From Agapanthus africanus (taxonomy: Eukaryota > Streptophyta > Magnoliopsida > Asparagales > Amaryllidaceae), in contig CM057338.1 of NCBI GenBank assembly GCA_030015575.1, forward strand, positions 137,355,546-137,419,545: a stretch of DNA of 64,000 nt. The letters run 5' to 3'. Position 1 is the first letter of the stretch. Each line of letters opens with the position of its first letter. Of the stretch, positions 23,516-35,169 are shown in pieces. Position numbers and translations under genes: made by a program. Below the pieces are notes generated by a model. That model was not told the origin of the DNA. It saw nothing but the letters and a program-made list of their open reading frames with translations, and made no database searches.

Positions 23516-26500
23516 GTTGTCTGTGCACCGCCGAGTCCTGGAACTAGGGACTTTGCCATGGATCCGCTTTGCTGACGTTGCGTCTGCTGTAATGAGACGA
23601 ATGTCGAAGTGGTCTCTAGGTTGTCTGTGAACCATCGAGATTTGGAACTAGGGACTTTGTCATGGCTCCGAAGTTGATTGTCGCGTCTGAATCCTGCTGG
23701 AATGAGGAGGAACGCTGTTGTTGGTCTCCAGGCTGTAGATGTGGCCATCGAGACTTGGAACTAGGGACTTTGTCGTGGCTCCGAGATTGATTGTTGCGTC
23801 TGAATCTTGCTGGAATGAGGAGGAACGATGTTGTGGGTCTCCAGGCTGTAGATGTGGCCGTCGAGACTTGGAACTAGGGACTCTGCCGTGGTTCCGAGAT
23901 TGATTGTCGCGTCTGAATCCTGCAAGAATGAGGAGGAACGCTGTTATGGGTCTCCAGGCTGTAGATGTGGCCGTCGAGACTTGGAACTAGGGACTCTGTC
24001 GTAGCTCCGAGATTGATTGTCGTGTCTGAATCCTGCTGGAATAAGGAGGAACGCTGTTGTGGGTCTCCAGGCTGTAGATGTGGTCGTCGAGACTTGGAAC
24101 TAGGGACTCTGCCGTGGCTCCGAGGTTGATTGTTGTAAGTCTACGGTAGCGCCCCGGCCGTCTTTCCGAGACCAAAATGCGGAAACGAAAATTTTTCTTG
24201 ACTTGAAAACCGGCGCTATCGTATGCTTAAAACCCGGATCGGACCATTAACCTACTACTAGCTATCTAGAGAAGGGATAGAATGCTATACCGAGCGATCC
24301 GTGTCCTTCGGTCTTCGGCCACCATCCCAAGCTCCCCGCGGCAACTCCGGTCTTTATCTCCTCGTCGGAAAGGGCACCACATCGAGAAGTCTTTTTACGG
24401 GCTCCCACTTCATCCGAAGCAACTCGGGCACGAAGTGTGCTAGCCGACTTGTCCAAGGTGTTGTAGAGAATGTTTGTGACCACTTTGCCTCTTGCATCCA
24501 TTGCTTGGATGGAGATTGAAGGTGTTGCCATTAATGGAATTATGAGCTAGAGGAAGAAGAAAAAGAAGAAGAGAAGGCTTTCTCTTCTTTTCTTTTCTTG
24601 TGATGCTATCAATATTGAGAGTGAGAGAAAGTGTAAAAATACAAGACCAAGCTCACACATATGGCAGCCCCTCTCTCTCCTTCTTATTTCATGACACAAA
24701 TCGATCCATTAATGTGACATTTTTGCTAAAAAAAGAGACCATGAGTCATGATATAATTCTATGTCACATTAATGCATCTCATGAAGAAATTCTAGCTTAT
24801 TATTTCCACCATCCAAACAAAAATCCAAATGTTTGGTCCAACAAAGAAAAACCCGGCAACATCTAAAGTAAACTCGTGACGGATCACAAGGATACCCCTC
24901 ACCTGTATATACATATCTGCATCCGCATTCCGACTGAATGCGAATGCGATGAGACTAAAGTAATCCAACAAATCTAATACTAGGATCCGGATTAAACGAA
25001 AGCCCACTAGTATGATCCGTCCGATCATGATCCGTGCACTACTGTACGTATATGATCGGACCCTGCCATATATCATACGGCCTCTACAACGTTTTGCCCG
25101 AAACTTGAGAAACTGTCTGTGGGGGACTCTAAAAACTCATCAATACTTTGGCTGTGGATTTAACCACTAGCACGTCAGAGGTATTAGCCGTACATAACGA
25201 GCTACCAGGTATTGACCAAAAGGGAGGTCGATGAGCGAACTCATCCTGACACCCTACTGAGTCTGTCGGTGACAATATTCGTACAGTCCGGTCCGTTCGT
25301 CTATGAGTATCGCATGGCAGGCCTAGGGGGTTGGTAAAAGTCAGACCCCCAAAAGCGGTACAAGTCGTGTCAGAGCATAGCCCAGAACACCCTGAGATAC
25401 TACTGGAATACCTACCAGTAAATCTCCTGCCTCGGCCGAGGGCTTTGTGTAATGGCTCTCCTATACACAGCGCGACCTCACCCCCAATACCGGGAGAGAC
25501 GAACCCCTGTCGATCCGCTCACTGCCTCCATATGGCTCGGGACTGTACCCAACTAAAACCTATTTGCACGACTCCTTTGAGCCGTGGTAGGGTAGTAATC
25601 AAAGCACAGTGGGAACTCACATGAGACAAATGACGATCTCAGGTCGATGAACTAACCTGTACACATGTCACCAGGGAACTGCTATCTGACGTCAAGTATA
25701 ATACCAACTAGCATGTTCCCGGCGAGTCCTGTCCGGTGTACTCATAACCCAATGAGCACCTGTATACATCTTAGGTGAACCAACTGACACCAATGGCTTG
25801 TGAGACCGGCCACCGCCCCTCGTCGGGGTCTCGACTGTATACACTAGTCTACTGATGGAGTATCGATACCCAGTATCGAAACTCCCACGACTAGGGACCT
25901 TTTAAGGATGTGCTTATAGACCCCAGCTCCCACGTATATGATCGCCATCATACTGCTGGCCGTCAAGCAAGAATCCTAAGGGCTCTATCAGCGTGCAATA
26001 GCGACCTGTAAGGTCACCTAAAGCAGTACACGATGATAAAGACAAACCATGGTAGCATACTATTCTCCATCAACGTGTAATAGTGAACTACAATGTCACC
26101 TAAATCATGTACACGATGATAGAGACAAACTAGATAGTATACAATCATCTCGAGTAAGACTCTCCTACCGGTATAGGTCCTCCCTCAATCATTGCAATCG
26201 CGTGCCTGCGATCTAATAATCGACTTTGAGGGCACTATATCCAACAATTGTCGCGTCTGAATCCTGCTGGAATGAGGAGGAACGCTGTTGTGGGTCTCCA
26301 GGCTATAGATGTGGCCGTCGAGACTTGGAACTAGAGACTCTGTCGTGGCTCCGAGATTGATTGTCGCGTCTGAATCCTGCTAGAATGAGGAGGAATGCTG
26401 TTGTGGGTCTCCAGGCTGTAGATGTGGCCGTCGAGACTTGGAACTAGGGACTCTGCCGTGGCTCTGAGATTGATTGTCGCGTCTGAATCCTGCTGGAATG

Positions 26501-26900
26501 AGGAGGAACGCTGTTGTGGGTCTCCAGGCTGTAGATATGGCCGTCGAGACTTGGAACTAGAGACTCTGCCGTGACTCTGAGATTGATTGTCGCGTTTGAA
26601 TCCTGCTGGAATGAGGAGGAACACTATTGTGGGTCTCCAGGCTTTAGATGTGGCCGTCGAGACTTGAAACTAGGGACCCTGCCGTGGCTCCGAGATTGAT
26701 TGTCGCGTTTGAATCCTGCTGGAATAAGGAGGAACGCTGTTGTGGGTCTCCAGGCTGTAGATGTAGCCGTCGAGACTTGGAACTAGGGACTCTGCCGTGG
26801 CTCCGAGATTGATTGTTGCGTCTAAATCCTGCTGGAATGAGGAGGAACTCCGTTATTGATCTTCCAGGATGTAGATGTTACTGTTGAGATCTGACTTTCC
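23515..26900. repeat. Tandem array, 113-bp unit, interrupted by a solo LTR
   Basis: About five or six copies on each side (23.5-24.13 kb and 26.25-26.9 kb) of a unit running GATTGATTGTCGCGTCTGAA ... TCGAGACTTGGAACTAGG ... GCCGTGGCTCCGA. Spacing is 113 bp (for example 23785 to 23898). Such arrays between pol and the 3' LTR are usual in Tat/Ogre elements. Confidence 0.88.
24134..26246 (-). repeat. Solo LTR (2113 bp) inserted in the 113-bp array, possibly Ty1/copia
   Basis: TGTAAGTCTACGG ... CTATATCCAACA between perfect ATTGT duplications (24129-24133 and 26247-26251). Read on the minus strand it opens TGTTGGATATAGTGCCCTC, reminiscent of Angela-type copia LTRs (TGTTGGAAATATGCCC); that assignment and the orientation are inference. 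A small minus-strand reading frame (24262-24531, 89 residues) matches nothing I know. Confidence 0.82.
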
Positions 26901-27504
26901 CTTTTGACAGGATCTGGTGGGGGACATGTGGTTCCCTTTTTGTTTGTCCCCCTGGATTGTATACAGGGATCGATGTGATCTCCCCTGTAAGGCAAAAAGT
27001 TTCATTTTATTTTTTTTTCATTTTTTTTCCGCGATACTCTATTATTTCAGCTCTTATATCGCGAAAGTCATGATTGCCCAATCATTTCGGCTATTTTTCG
27101 CGGTGCCCAATCATTTCAGCTATTTTTTTGTTTTTTACTCGCTGCTTTTTATTGCGAGTTGCCCAATCATTTCGGCTATTTTGCATGCATATATTTTTTT
27201 ACTTGCTGATTTTGTTGCAAGTTGCCCCATCATTTCGGCTATTTCATATGCATTTATGGCTCGCTGATTTTTTATCGCGGGTGTGGAACTCGGAACCTGA
27301 TATCAATCTCAGCATCAGCATCGCTACGATTGGAAAATTTCCAGGAGCGAATCATCATTTCCGTGAAAGGACTTGGGATTTGATACCGATTTAGGCATCA
27401 GTATCGCTACAACTGGGATATTGCCAGGAGCGAATCATCATTTGACTTTGTCGGTTCGAACAAAGGTGGCTTAACAAACAGAGTTAAGATCCTGTCGACT
27501 AAGG

Positions 27505-27690
27505 CTTTTGACTTCATGAGCCGTAAAGGTCTCATAAAGGTGTTTCTCCCTACGAGTCGTGAGGATCTCATAAGTGCGTTTTCTCCTTAAAAATCGTGAG
27601 GATTTTTAAGTGTATATTCTCTTATAAGTCGTAAGGATCTTACAAGAGTGTTTTCTCCGTATAAGTCGAGAGGACTTAAAAGGGTTTATT
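27505..27690. repeat. Hairpin cassette A (about five units of some 33 bp)
   Basis: Each unit is an inverted repeat around a conserved loop like TCGTGAGGAT. Clearest: CTTAAAAA (27586-27593), loop, TTTTTAAG (27603-27610). Neighbouring units have other stems, for example near 27550, 27617 and 27655. Confidence 0.75.
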
Positions 27691-27854
27691 CACCGTGTGA
27701 GCATATCCCTAGTCGCTGATGGGACTATGTTAGGGAAATGTTTATTCATGCCCGTGGATTGTATACAAGGGTCAATATTGAAATGCTTGTAGGGCGGTCT
27801 GTGGGTTGTGATGGCTTAAGAACGGGTTCAGATCCCTGTAACTTAAGGCTTTTG

Positions 27855-28040
27855 AATCCTATGAGCCGTGAGGGTCTCATAAGAGGGTTCTCCTTACGAG
27901 TCGTGGGGATCTCGTAAGTGTAATTTCTCCTTAGGAATCGTGAGGATCCCAAAGTGTGTCGCTCCTTTGTGAGTCGTAAGGATCTCACGAAGGTAGTTTT
28001 CTTCTTACAAAGTCGAGAGGACCTTGCAAGTGTCTTTTAA
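27855..28040. repeat. Hairpin cassette B
   Basis: Five successive units. CTTACGAG (27893-27900), loop TCGTGGGGAT, CTCGTAAG (27911-27918) is perfect. The next-but-one, TTTGTGAG ... CTCACGAA, pairs over eight positions with one G-T. The order of units matches the cassettes at 62.06 and 63.13 kb. Confidence 0.78.
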
Positions 28041-28043
28041 CGA

Positions 28044-28140
28044 GATTGCGCCATTTCGGGTTTTCACAAACTCGCCGGTAGCCCTGCTGTTTTTACTCAT
28101 GGAGCCCTTTCAGGTTTTCATCCGTACCCATCTCGCTTAT
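28044..28140. other. Conserved non-coding block of the Tat 3' region
   Basis: GCGCCATTTCGGGTTTTCAC ... ACTCGCCGGTAGCCCTGCTG ... CATGGAGCCCTTTCAGG. Nearly identical to 62263-62358 in the second Tat element, although the tandem arrays next to the two copies are unrelated. Confidence 0.75.
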
Positions 28141-28409
28141 GGACGTACCGTTTTTTCTTCTTCTTTCTTCTTTTTTTCTCTTTTTTATTTTTTTTGCGTC
28201 AGCCTTGGGATGCTGCGGTCCGTAGTAGTTTATAGACGTCTCGGTCAAATGCAAGTTTTAGGATATTGTGGTCCATCGTTAGTTTAGGGACGTTTCGGTC
28301 CGGCGCACGTTTTCGAGGCGAGGTTTCGTCGGATACTACTCATAGAGTTCAGGCTTGGGAAGATAGTGAGCGGACATAGGCGTCGTCATCTATCGTTGAC
28401 CTAGGCCGT

Positions 28410-31400
28410 GACTCGTCAGGCGTAGTATTTTTTCAAGAACCGGCCGTTTATTGACCTGAAGGGTCTTTCACCATGCATATCCATGAGCAAATAAGCCCCA
28501 CCCTGGTAGACTTTGTCTACGATGTACGGGCCTTCATAGTCTGGCTCGAATTTCCCCCGTTTAATACGATTGGGGATCATAGGTCTTTTGACCACTAGCA
28601 CGAGTTCGTCTTGGCGGAATGTTCTCGGCCTAGTCAATCTTTCGTATGAGCGTGTCATTTTTGCTTTGTAAGCTTCCAAGTTTTGCTGCGCCATGAGCCG
28701 GGTTTCGTCGAGGGCATCGAGCTTCTCAAGCCGAAGATGAGCATTCTCTTCGCCAGTTAGCTCGTAATAAACTGCCACTCGTAAGGAGGGTAGCTCTATC
28801 TCCAAAGGGAGTACTGCTTCAGTGCCGAATACCAATACATACGGTGTTGTATTCGCGGCCGTTTTGAACGTGATCCGATATGCCCAGAGAGCTTCATGCA
28901 ATCTCTCATTCTAGTCTTTTTTATTTCGAAACACCGTCTTCTTTATGATCTTCATCAAGGTATTGTTGAAAGCCTCAGCTAGACCACTAGCTCAGGAATT
29001 ATAAACCGAAGAGTATCTCCAGTCTATATTATGTTGCTGCGCGAAGCGGCTGATTTTGTGGCTTCTGTAGGCCGGCTCGTTATCGGAGATAATCCGTCAT
29101 GGAGTGTCGAACTGATAGATGACGTGTGTCTTGAAGAAATGGAGGATGTTCTCTGTCTTCACTTTTCTTAGCGGTACTACTTCTGCCCACTTAGAGAAGT
29201 AATCAGTTGTCACCAATATGAACCGGTGTCCTCTGGATGACGCTGGTTCGATAGGCCCGATTATATCGGTTCCCTATATTTCGAAGGGCCAGCTAGCCAC
29301 CGTTGGATGTAGCGGATTTGGATGCTGGTGGATAAAGTCCCCGTGAATCTGGCACGAGTGGTACTGCTTCACGTATTCGAGACAGTCTTGGATCATTGTG
29401 GGCCAATAGTAACCCATCCTTTTGATCTTCAGCTTCATCTTTGGCCCAGCTTGATGAGAACCGCAGAGTCCGTCGTGAGTTTCTTGAATGACTCTCCTTG
29501 CTTCTTCAGGTCTCAGGCATCTTAGCCATAGAGAATCAAATGATCTCCTATATAGAGTGTCATTGACGAAGGCGAAGGATAGAGCCCATTTCATGAGCTG
29601 ATGTCTTGAGGACGCATCTTCAGGTTTTCGATGGGATTTGAAGTAGTCTATAAAGACTTCTCTCCAATCCTTGACCTTTTCTTGGTCCTCTATCTGTAGG
29701 GCCGCTTTCTTGGTTGCTTCCTTTTTTCCAAACGACTCCGGAGATATTTCTGCCGGTACGAGAACCCGACGACTTTGCACAGTGATCCTCACGTCATCGA
29801 GGTTTTCGTCAGCCAGTTCTTTAGCAAGTTTGGCTAACGTATCTGCTTTGCTATTTTCCGCTCGCGGTATGCTTTCCAGAGCGTTGGCGGGAATTTGAGT
29901 CAGCAATTGTTGCACTCTCTCACCGTACTTTACCAACTCTGGTTTGCACGTTTGATAGTCGCCATTTACTTGACTAACGACCAGCTGGGAGTCTCCATAT
30001 ATGAGGAGGTTCTTGATTCCCATGTCGACAGCGATCTCAAGACCTGCTATCAAAGCTTCATATTCGACCTTATTGTTCGTCCTCGACTCTGTTAAAGAGA
30101 AGGAAAAACGCATTATCCCTCCTAGTGGAGTCACGAAGATGAGGCCTACCCCAGATTTGATTATGGGAATGTTGTGCTCTCGCTTCTTCATGGAAGATGC
30201 CCCGTCGAAGTAGAGTTCCCATCGGGTTTCACTCTCTCCTTTCTCTCCATCGATCGTGTCAAACGCGTGCTCGTCTGGCAATTCGCAATTTAGGGGTGAA
30301 TCAGCAGGTATAGGATGTTCAGCGAGGAAGTCGGCGATGGCCTGGCCTTTCACTGCCTTAAGAGGTCGGTATGTTATCGAGAATTCCATTAAGAGTATGG
30401 CCCATTTAGCTAGCCGTCCTGTTAGAATGGCTTTCGACATCAAATACTTGAGAGGATCCACCTTTGATATGAGATGGACCTCATGCGCCAAAGCATAATG
30501 TCTGAGCTTCGTTATCGCGAAGATTAACGCCAGGCAGTGTTTTTCAATGGGAGAGTAATTGTTTTCTGCCCCCAGAAGAACTCGACTCAAATGGTAGAGG
30601 GCTCTCTCCTTCCCTTGGTCATTTTCCTGTGCCCATAATGCGTCTAGAGAACCCTCAAGGGCAGTTGTATACAGAATGAGAGGATTTCCCTTGACCGGAG
30701 CGGTTAGCACCGGAGGATTCTGTAGGTATTGCTTGATTTCGTCCAGTGCGCTTTGGCATTTGTGATCCCAAGCGAACGGGGTTCCCTTCTTCATCAAGTG
30801 ACTGTAAGGACGGCATTTGCCGGAAAGAATGGCTATGAACTGCCGAATATACTCGAGCTTCCCTTGGAGAGACCGCAATTGCTTGAGAGTTCTTGGCGGG
30901 GGCATTTCCATGATCGCTTTGATCTTCAACGGGTCTATTTCGATGCCTCGATGTCGTACGATGAATCCTAGGAATTTTCGCGAAGAAACTCCAAACGCAC
31001 ATTTCAGAGGGTTCATCTTGAGGTTGTATTTCCGAAGACGTTGGAACATTATCTTCAAATACTCCCAATGTTCCTCATGCGATTTGCTTTTCACCACAAG
31101 GTCGTCGATATAGCATTCGACGACTTCATGTATGAGCTCATCGAAAATCTTCGTCATGGCCCTCTGATAGGTAGCGCCGGCGTTCTTCAAGCCGAAAGGC
31201 ATCACTTTGTAGCAGAATATGCCCAGAGGAGTCCGGAAAGCGGTATGCTTCTGGTCTTCGGGATGCATTTTTATTTGATTATATCCTGATGAGCCATCCA
31301 TGAAGAAGAAAACTTCATGAGTGTACGTGTTGTCTATCATCAGCTCGGTGACCGGTACGGGAAAGTCATATTTTGGGCAGACTTTGTTGAGCTCTCGAAA

Positions 31401-31880
31401 GTCCACGCAGATGCGCACTGTGCCATTTTTCTTCATCACTGGGACGATGTTGGCGATCCAGTCAGGATACTGAACCTCTTGGATGAAGCCGGAGTCGATT
31501 AGCTTCTTGACCTCAGCATTGATGCTCATCTCAAGTTCGAGCCGCATTCTTCTTGGCTCTTGTTTGACTGGCTTGACGTCCGGAGATATCGCCAATTTAT
31601 GCACTGCTATTTTCGGATCTAGCCTCGGCATCTCGGAGTAGTTCCATGCGAAGCAGTCTTTATGCTGCATGAGCACATCTTTAAGTGTAGCCAACTTTTC
31701 TTCAGACAACAGCTCACTGACGAACGTCGGCCGTGGGTCGTTTGCCGTCCCCAAGTCGATTTTTCTGAGGTTATCTGCAGTAGTATGTATCCCATCTTCC
31801 AGCTCTTTTGGCGCCGGTGGAAACTCTGAGATCACCCCGTCATCATCGTTTTCGAAGCACCAGGGGAGATCAGCCACATC
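28410..31880 (-). mobile_element. pol region of the Tat element: RT, RNase H, second RNase H, integrase
   Basis: Minus-strand domain order: RT (VPVMKKNGTVRICVDFRELN, DGSSGYNQI, catalytic YIDDLVVKS at about 31.1 kb); Ty3 RNase H (YSPIEKHCLALIFAITKLRH); a second, archaeal-type RNase H (WELYFDGASS, EYEALIAGLEIA, IYGDSQLVV at about 30.0-30.2 kb), the Tat signature; integrase zinc finger (GYYWPTM, near 29.4 kb), core and C-terminal part (WAYRITFKTAANTTPY, GPYIVDKVYQGGAYLL) to about 28.42 kb. It would copy RNA to DNA and insert it. Broken; a few interruptions. Confidence 0.92.
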
Positions 31881-32960
31881 CTCACGTACTCGTTCTCCTG
31901 ACAGCGTTATCGCGTGGCAGGTACGAGATCGCTTCCAAGACCGATGTTGATCCGGCTCTACTCTCGCTGCATATGTGGCTTTCGATTCATGCGTCTGTGG
32001 CGGGGTTACCCTCCAACTGCTGGATAAAGCGAACCTGCCTTGCTGATATTGGTCCTCTACCCAGTATTTGAACGTGAAGCAGTATTCGAGAGAATGTCCT
32101 ATCGCTCGGTGATAGAAGCAATACCCCGGTGAGAGACCTCGCCTGCTTGTTCGGGGTGTTTGGACTCCGGGAGCGTAATCATCTGATGTTTAATGAAAAG
32201 ATCGAATATCTTCCTTGTCTTGTCTTGGAGAAAAGAGTATGCTCGACTCATCTTCTTTATAAGAGACGGATCCCGGCTGCTCAATTCTCGATCGCGTGGC
32301 TTCTTGGACCCGCTTTGCCGCCGTCGAACCTTTTTTCCATTCTTTAGTTTGTTTTTGCTTCTGCGTCGGGTCTTCTGTACGACGGGCTGGCGACGAAGGG
32401 CATCGTCATTTTCCGTAGCCTGCTGAAGGAGGCGCTGTGTCCTGGCTTTCTCGTAAATGGCTATTTCACGGCTATGATCATCCCAGACCTTTTGACCCGC
32501 TTCTCTTATTAGCTTGTCCATCTGTTCTTCAAATGACGGACTTGGCATTTTCATGGTAGGACCTCTTTTTGGTTTAGGGTTACTGTTTCTAATAGAGCAT
32601 CTCCTTCTTTATCGAAGTCATGTATAACGTAGCAGCCATAGAATCGCTTCCGTTTCTTAAATTGAACATATCCAAGTCCGATCGTTTCCATTCTCCCGTT
32701 GGGCAATTTTCGCTGAGTTCCGGGGACGTTCCAGATCCTGTTGTAGAACTGAGATTGTCGAGTAGTCTGTTTGAAGGGTACGCCTTGGCGCCTCAACAGC
32801 CTTTTTAATCCTTCTGTGTAGTATCTGGACAGACGGATGGGCTGGAACCTGTCAAGTGTAGAATCGGCACCATGCCAGGATTCTTTGTCCACTTTGGTTT
32901 CCGCGGATCGATAAAAGAGGATCGCTTTTTCATCTTTTCGCCTGGGAGGGACGTAGAACG
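31880..32960 (-). mobile_element. Linker between protease and RT, with a repeated nucleocapsid-like unit
   Basis: The part at about 32.0-32.55 kb repeats blocks found nearer gag: REIAIYEKARTQRL, a basic KNKLKNGKK stretch, AYSFLQDKTRKIFDLF and a final FKYWVEDQYQQ-like end. The part at 32.55-32.9 kb (FYNRIWNVPGTQRKLPNGRM, KRFYGCYVIHDFDKEG) has no assigned function. In Ogre elements this interval is known to contain a splice-removed intron; I cannot show that here. Confidence 0.6.
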
Positions 32961-34310
32961 TCTACAGTTCCTGCACACTATAGGTATCAAGTGCATCAAG
33001 CTCTTTGTAGTGCCGCCGCGGAACCATGGCGATCTGCAAACTCTGATCATCTCCAATGAAAGCTTGCACTGATGGACGAGTCGAGAATACTGCGTTGACT
33101 TCATCTTCAGAGTCACTGCCGATGACCAGAATAGGGGTGGACGGTCCCTGCTTGTTGCATTGGGGCGGTCCTGAATAGACCATCTCTTCCTCCTCCTCGG
33201 TATCGCTCCTGAAGACCGGAATGGTGGTGATAGCTTTTTGCTTATTCTCCGGCTTATGGCACCTTTCCGTGTCTTCGAAGTCTGGCAAGAAGTATTTTGC
33301 ATCTTCGTACTTTCGGACTTCATTCACGGAGAATGGGTTCAGCTCCCCTGTCACAGTGTATTCAAGTCCATATTTGAAATACTTCATCCACTGATGTTGT
33401 GTAGAAAGGATAATGTTGTACTCGTGTAACCAAGGCCGGCCAAGCAAAGCGTTGTAGCAAGTCTTGGCGTCAATGACGTGGAACTTGATATCAGGGATGA
33501 GCAGCCCAAAGCGTAACGTCAGTATCACAAACCCGAGCATCCGTGATGACTGGGAGTCGAACCCGGAGATAGTGATTTTATCCCGAGCGAGGTGTTGAAC
33601 GCTCATGCAGATTTCTTTTAGTACCTTCACATTTAGGAGATTGACAGAGAACCCGTTATCAACTAAAATCTTCCCTATCTTGATGTCATGGCAGTATCCG
33701 GTGACATATAAGAGACGGTTGTGCTTGCATGTCCCGAGGAGGAGATCTTCGTCGCTGAAGGTGATGTCAGCTGTGTGAATTTCTTCCAGCTCGTCCTTCA
33801 TCTTTTCTTTGGTGAGGAAAGCTTGAAACTGGTCAGGCTCTTGTAATGCCTTGATCAAAAAATCTCTCGCCTCTTTGGATAACAGAAGAGCATCGAGAAT
33901 GCTTAGCTGCGAAGGTATCTTCCTCAGGTGCACCAGAACGTTGTAATCTACCTTGTTTTTCTTGGGCGGGTCCTTGGCTGCCATCTCTTCAACGACTCGA
34001 TCATCGAGAGTGATATCCTCAGAGACCTTTTCTTTCCCCTTATCCTTTTTGTTCGATCCCTTGTTTGCGGGTCCAAGATTTTTTTCAGGTAGCGTGCGAT
34101 TGCGCAGCTGAATGTTCTCGCAGGTCTTCATCTTTTCTGTTTCAGAGATGGATTCCTTAAAGAGAGGGCCGAGGGCTATTTCTTCATTAGAATCACTCCC
34201 GAAGGTGAGAACTTGCGATCCCCCGGAATTAACCATGTGGCATTCATCGGCAGTTCTTTTATGCTCATCTGTCGTGCTTCTTTGTTCCCGACGAGTTTTG
34301 CGCTTCATCC
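32960..34310 (-). mobile_element. Protease region of the Tat element
   Basis: A retropepsin-like fold can be traced: GKILVDNGFSVNLLNVKVLK, then ISGFD and the CYNALLGRPWLHEYNIILST block at about 33.4-33.5 kb. An acidic/lysine-rich N-terminal part (KDKGKEKVSEDITLDD) precedes it. It would process the polyprotein. Fossil. Confidence 0.8.
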
Positions 34311-35160
34311 GCTTGAAATGCTGCCGGTGAGCAACATATCCTTTCTTTAAAGGCGTTGCATTCTTCAGTAGGTTGTGTGGTCCTCCGATGGTATAAGCAG
34401 TAATTTGGATGTGTATCCTCTTCGTTAAGGTATATCCTGTCAGGAGTGTTTCCTTCGGAGGGTGGCAGCTTCATTCCCATCGATATGGTTTTGGCAAACC
34501 TTTTCCTTGTCTTGAACCTACTTTTGCTGGCTGCCGAAGTGCTCCTATCCGGTTGGGGTATTTCAATCCTTTCGTTCAGTCGCTGACGTTTGGCTTTTTC
34601 GTATACGGCGATTTCACGCTTCTGATCAGCTTTGCTTTTCAGAAGAGCTTCGTTCAGGAATACGTCAATCATCTCGTCTGACGGTCCTAGGAGTTCCAGT
34701 TCAGGATCTGCCCCCAGTTTCTCTATATCAGGAGCTTCTTCACCATCTACTGATGAGTGAGAGATCACGTGGCAGCATGCCACATAATCTTCAGGTTTGT
34801 CTAACAAGTCTTCTCCCTCATCTTCATCGCCATCTCTATCTTCAAGGATGTGGTTGAGAAACTCTTGGAGTGTGACCGGGCTTCACGCCTTCTGGTTATA
34901 TTCCTCCAGCTCGTTAATATGCTTTTGTAGGTCCGTACGCTTGTCATCTGGCTGTGCGGGCTTCTTGACCTTCTTCTTCTTTTTCGAAGACTTTGACGGC
35001 TGGGCCTGAGCGTTTTGATTATCGCTGCCAATTCTTGGAGTCAGGCGTAGCTTCAGCATTCCCTCAATGATCTCGGGTTCTAGCGGACTTTTCCACCTGA
35101 TTGCCGGACATGTTTGGAGATCCTTCAGCATTCTTTTCGTCTTGGTTGAAAGAGCGACCT
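34265..35160 (-). mobile_element. Second nucleocapsid-like unit between gag and protease
   Basis: Contains REIAVYEKAKRQRLNERIE, a basic KSRFKTRKRFAKT stretch and YCLYHRRTTQPTEECNAFKE. The last has the same C-x2-H...E-C-x-FK pattern as the Gag C-terminus at about 35.3 kb. Upstream lies an acidic segment (EEAPDIEKLGADPELELLGP). Function beyond nucleic-acid binding is not known. Confidence 0.65.
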
Positions 35161-35169
35161 CCCATAGAG

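Larger units (their letters stand above)
26930..28410 (-). other. Modular 3' non-coding region of the Tat element
   Basis: No gene. Modules in plus-strand order: CTGGATTGTATACAGG (26952); four or five ATCATTT(C)GGCTATTTT words (27.08-27.25 kb); CATCAGCATCGCTAC...GGAGCGAATCATCATT units (27.31-27.44 kb); a hairpin cassette (27505-27690); CCGTGGATTGTATACAAGG (27752); a second hairpin cassette (27855-28040); a conserved block (28044-28140). Every module reappears in the second Tat element at 61.86-63.71 kb. Confidence 0.75.

Noticed and set aside
27505-28040. Regular, partly palindromic short repeats resembling a CRISPR array
   Set aside because: Plant nuclear retroelement sequence; the variable parts are complementary arms rather than unique spacers, and there are no cas genes.
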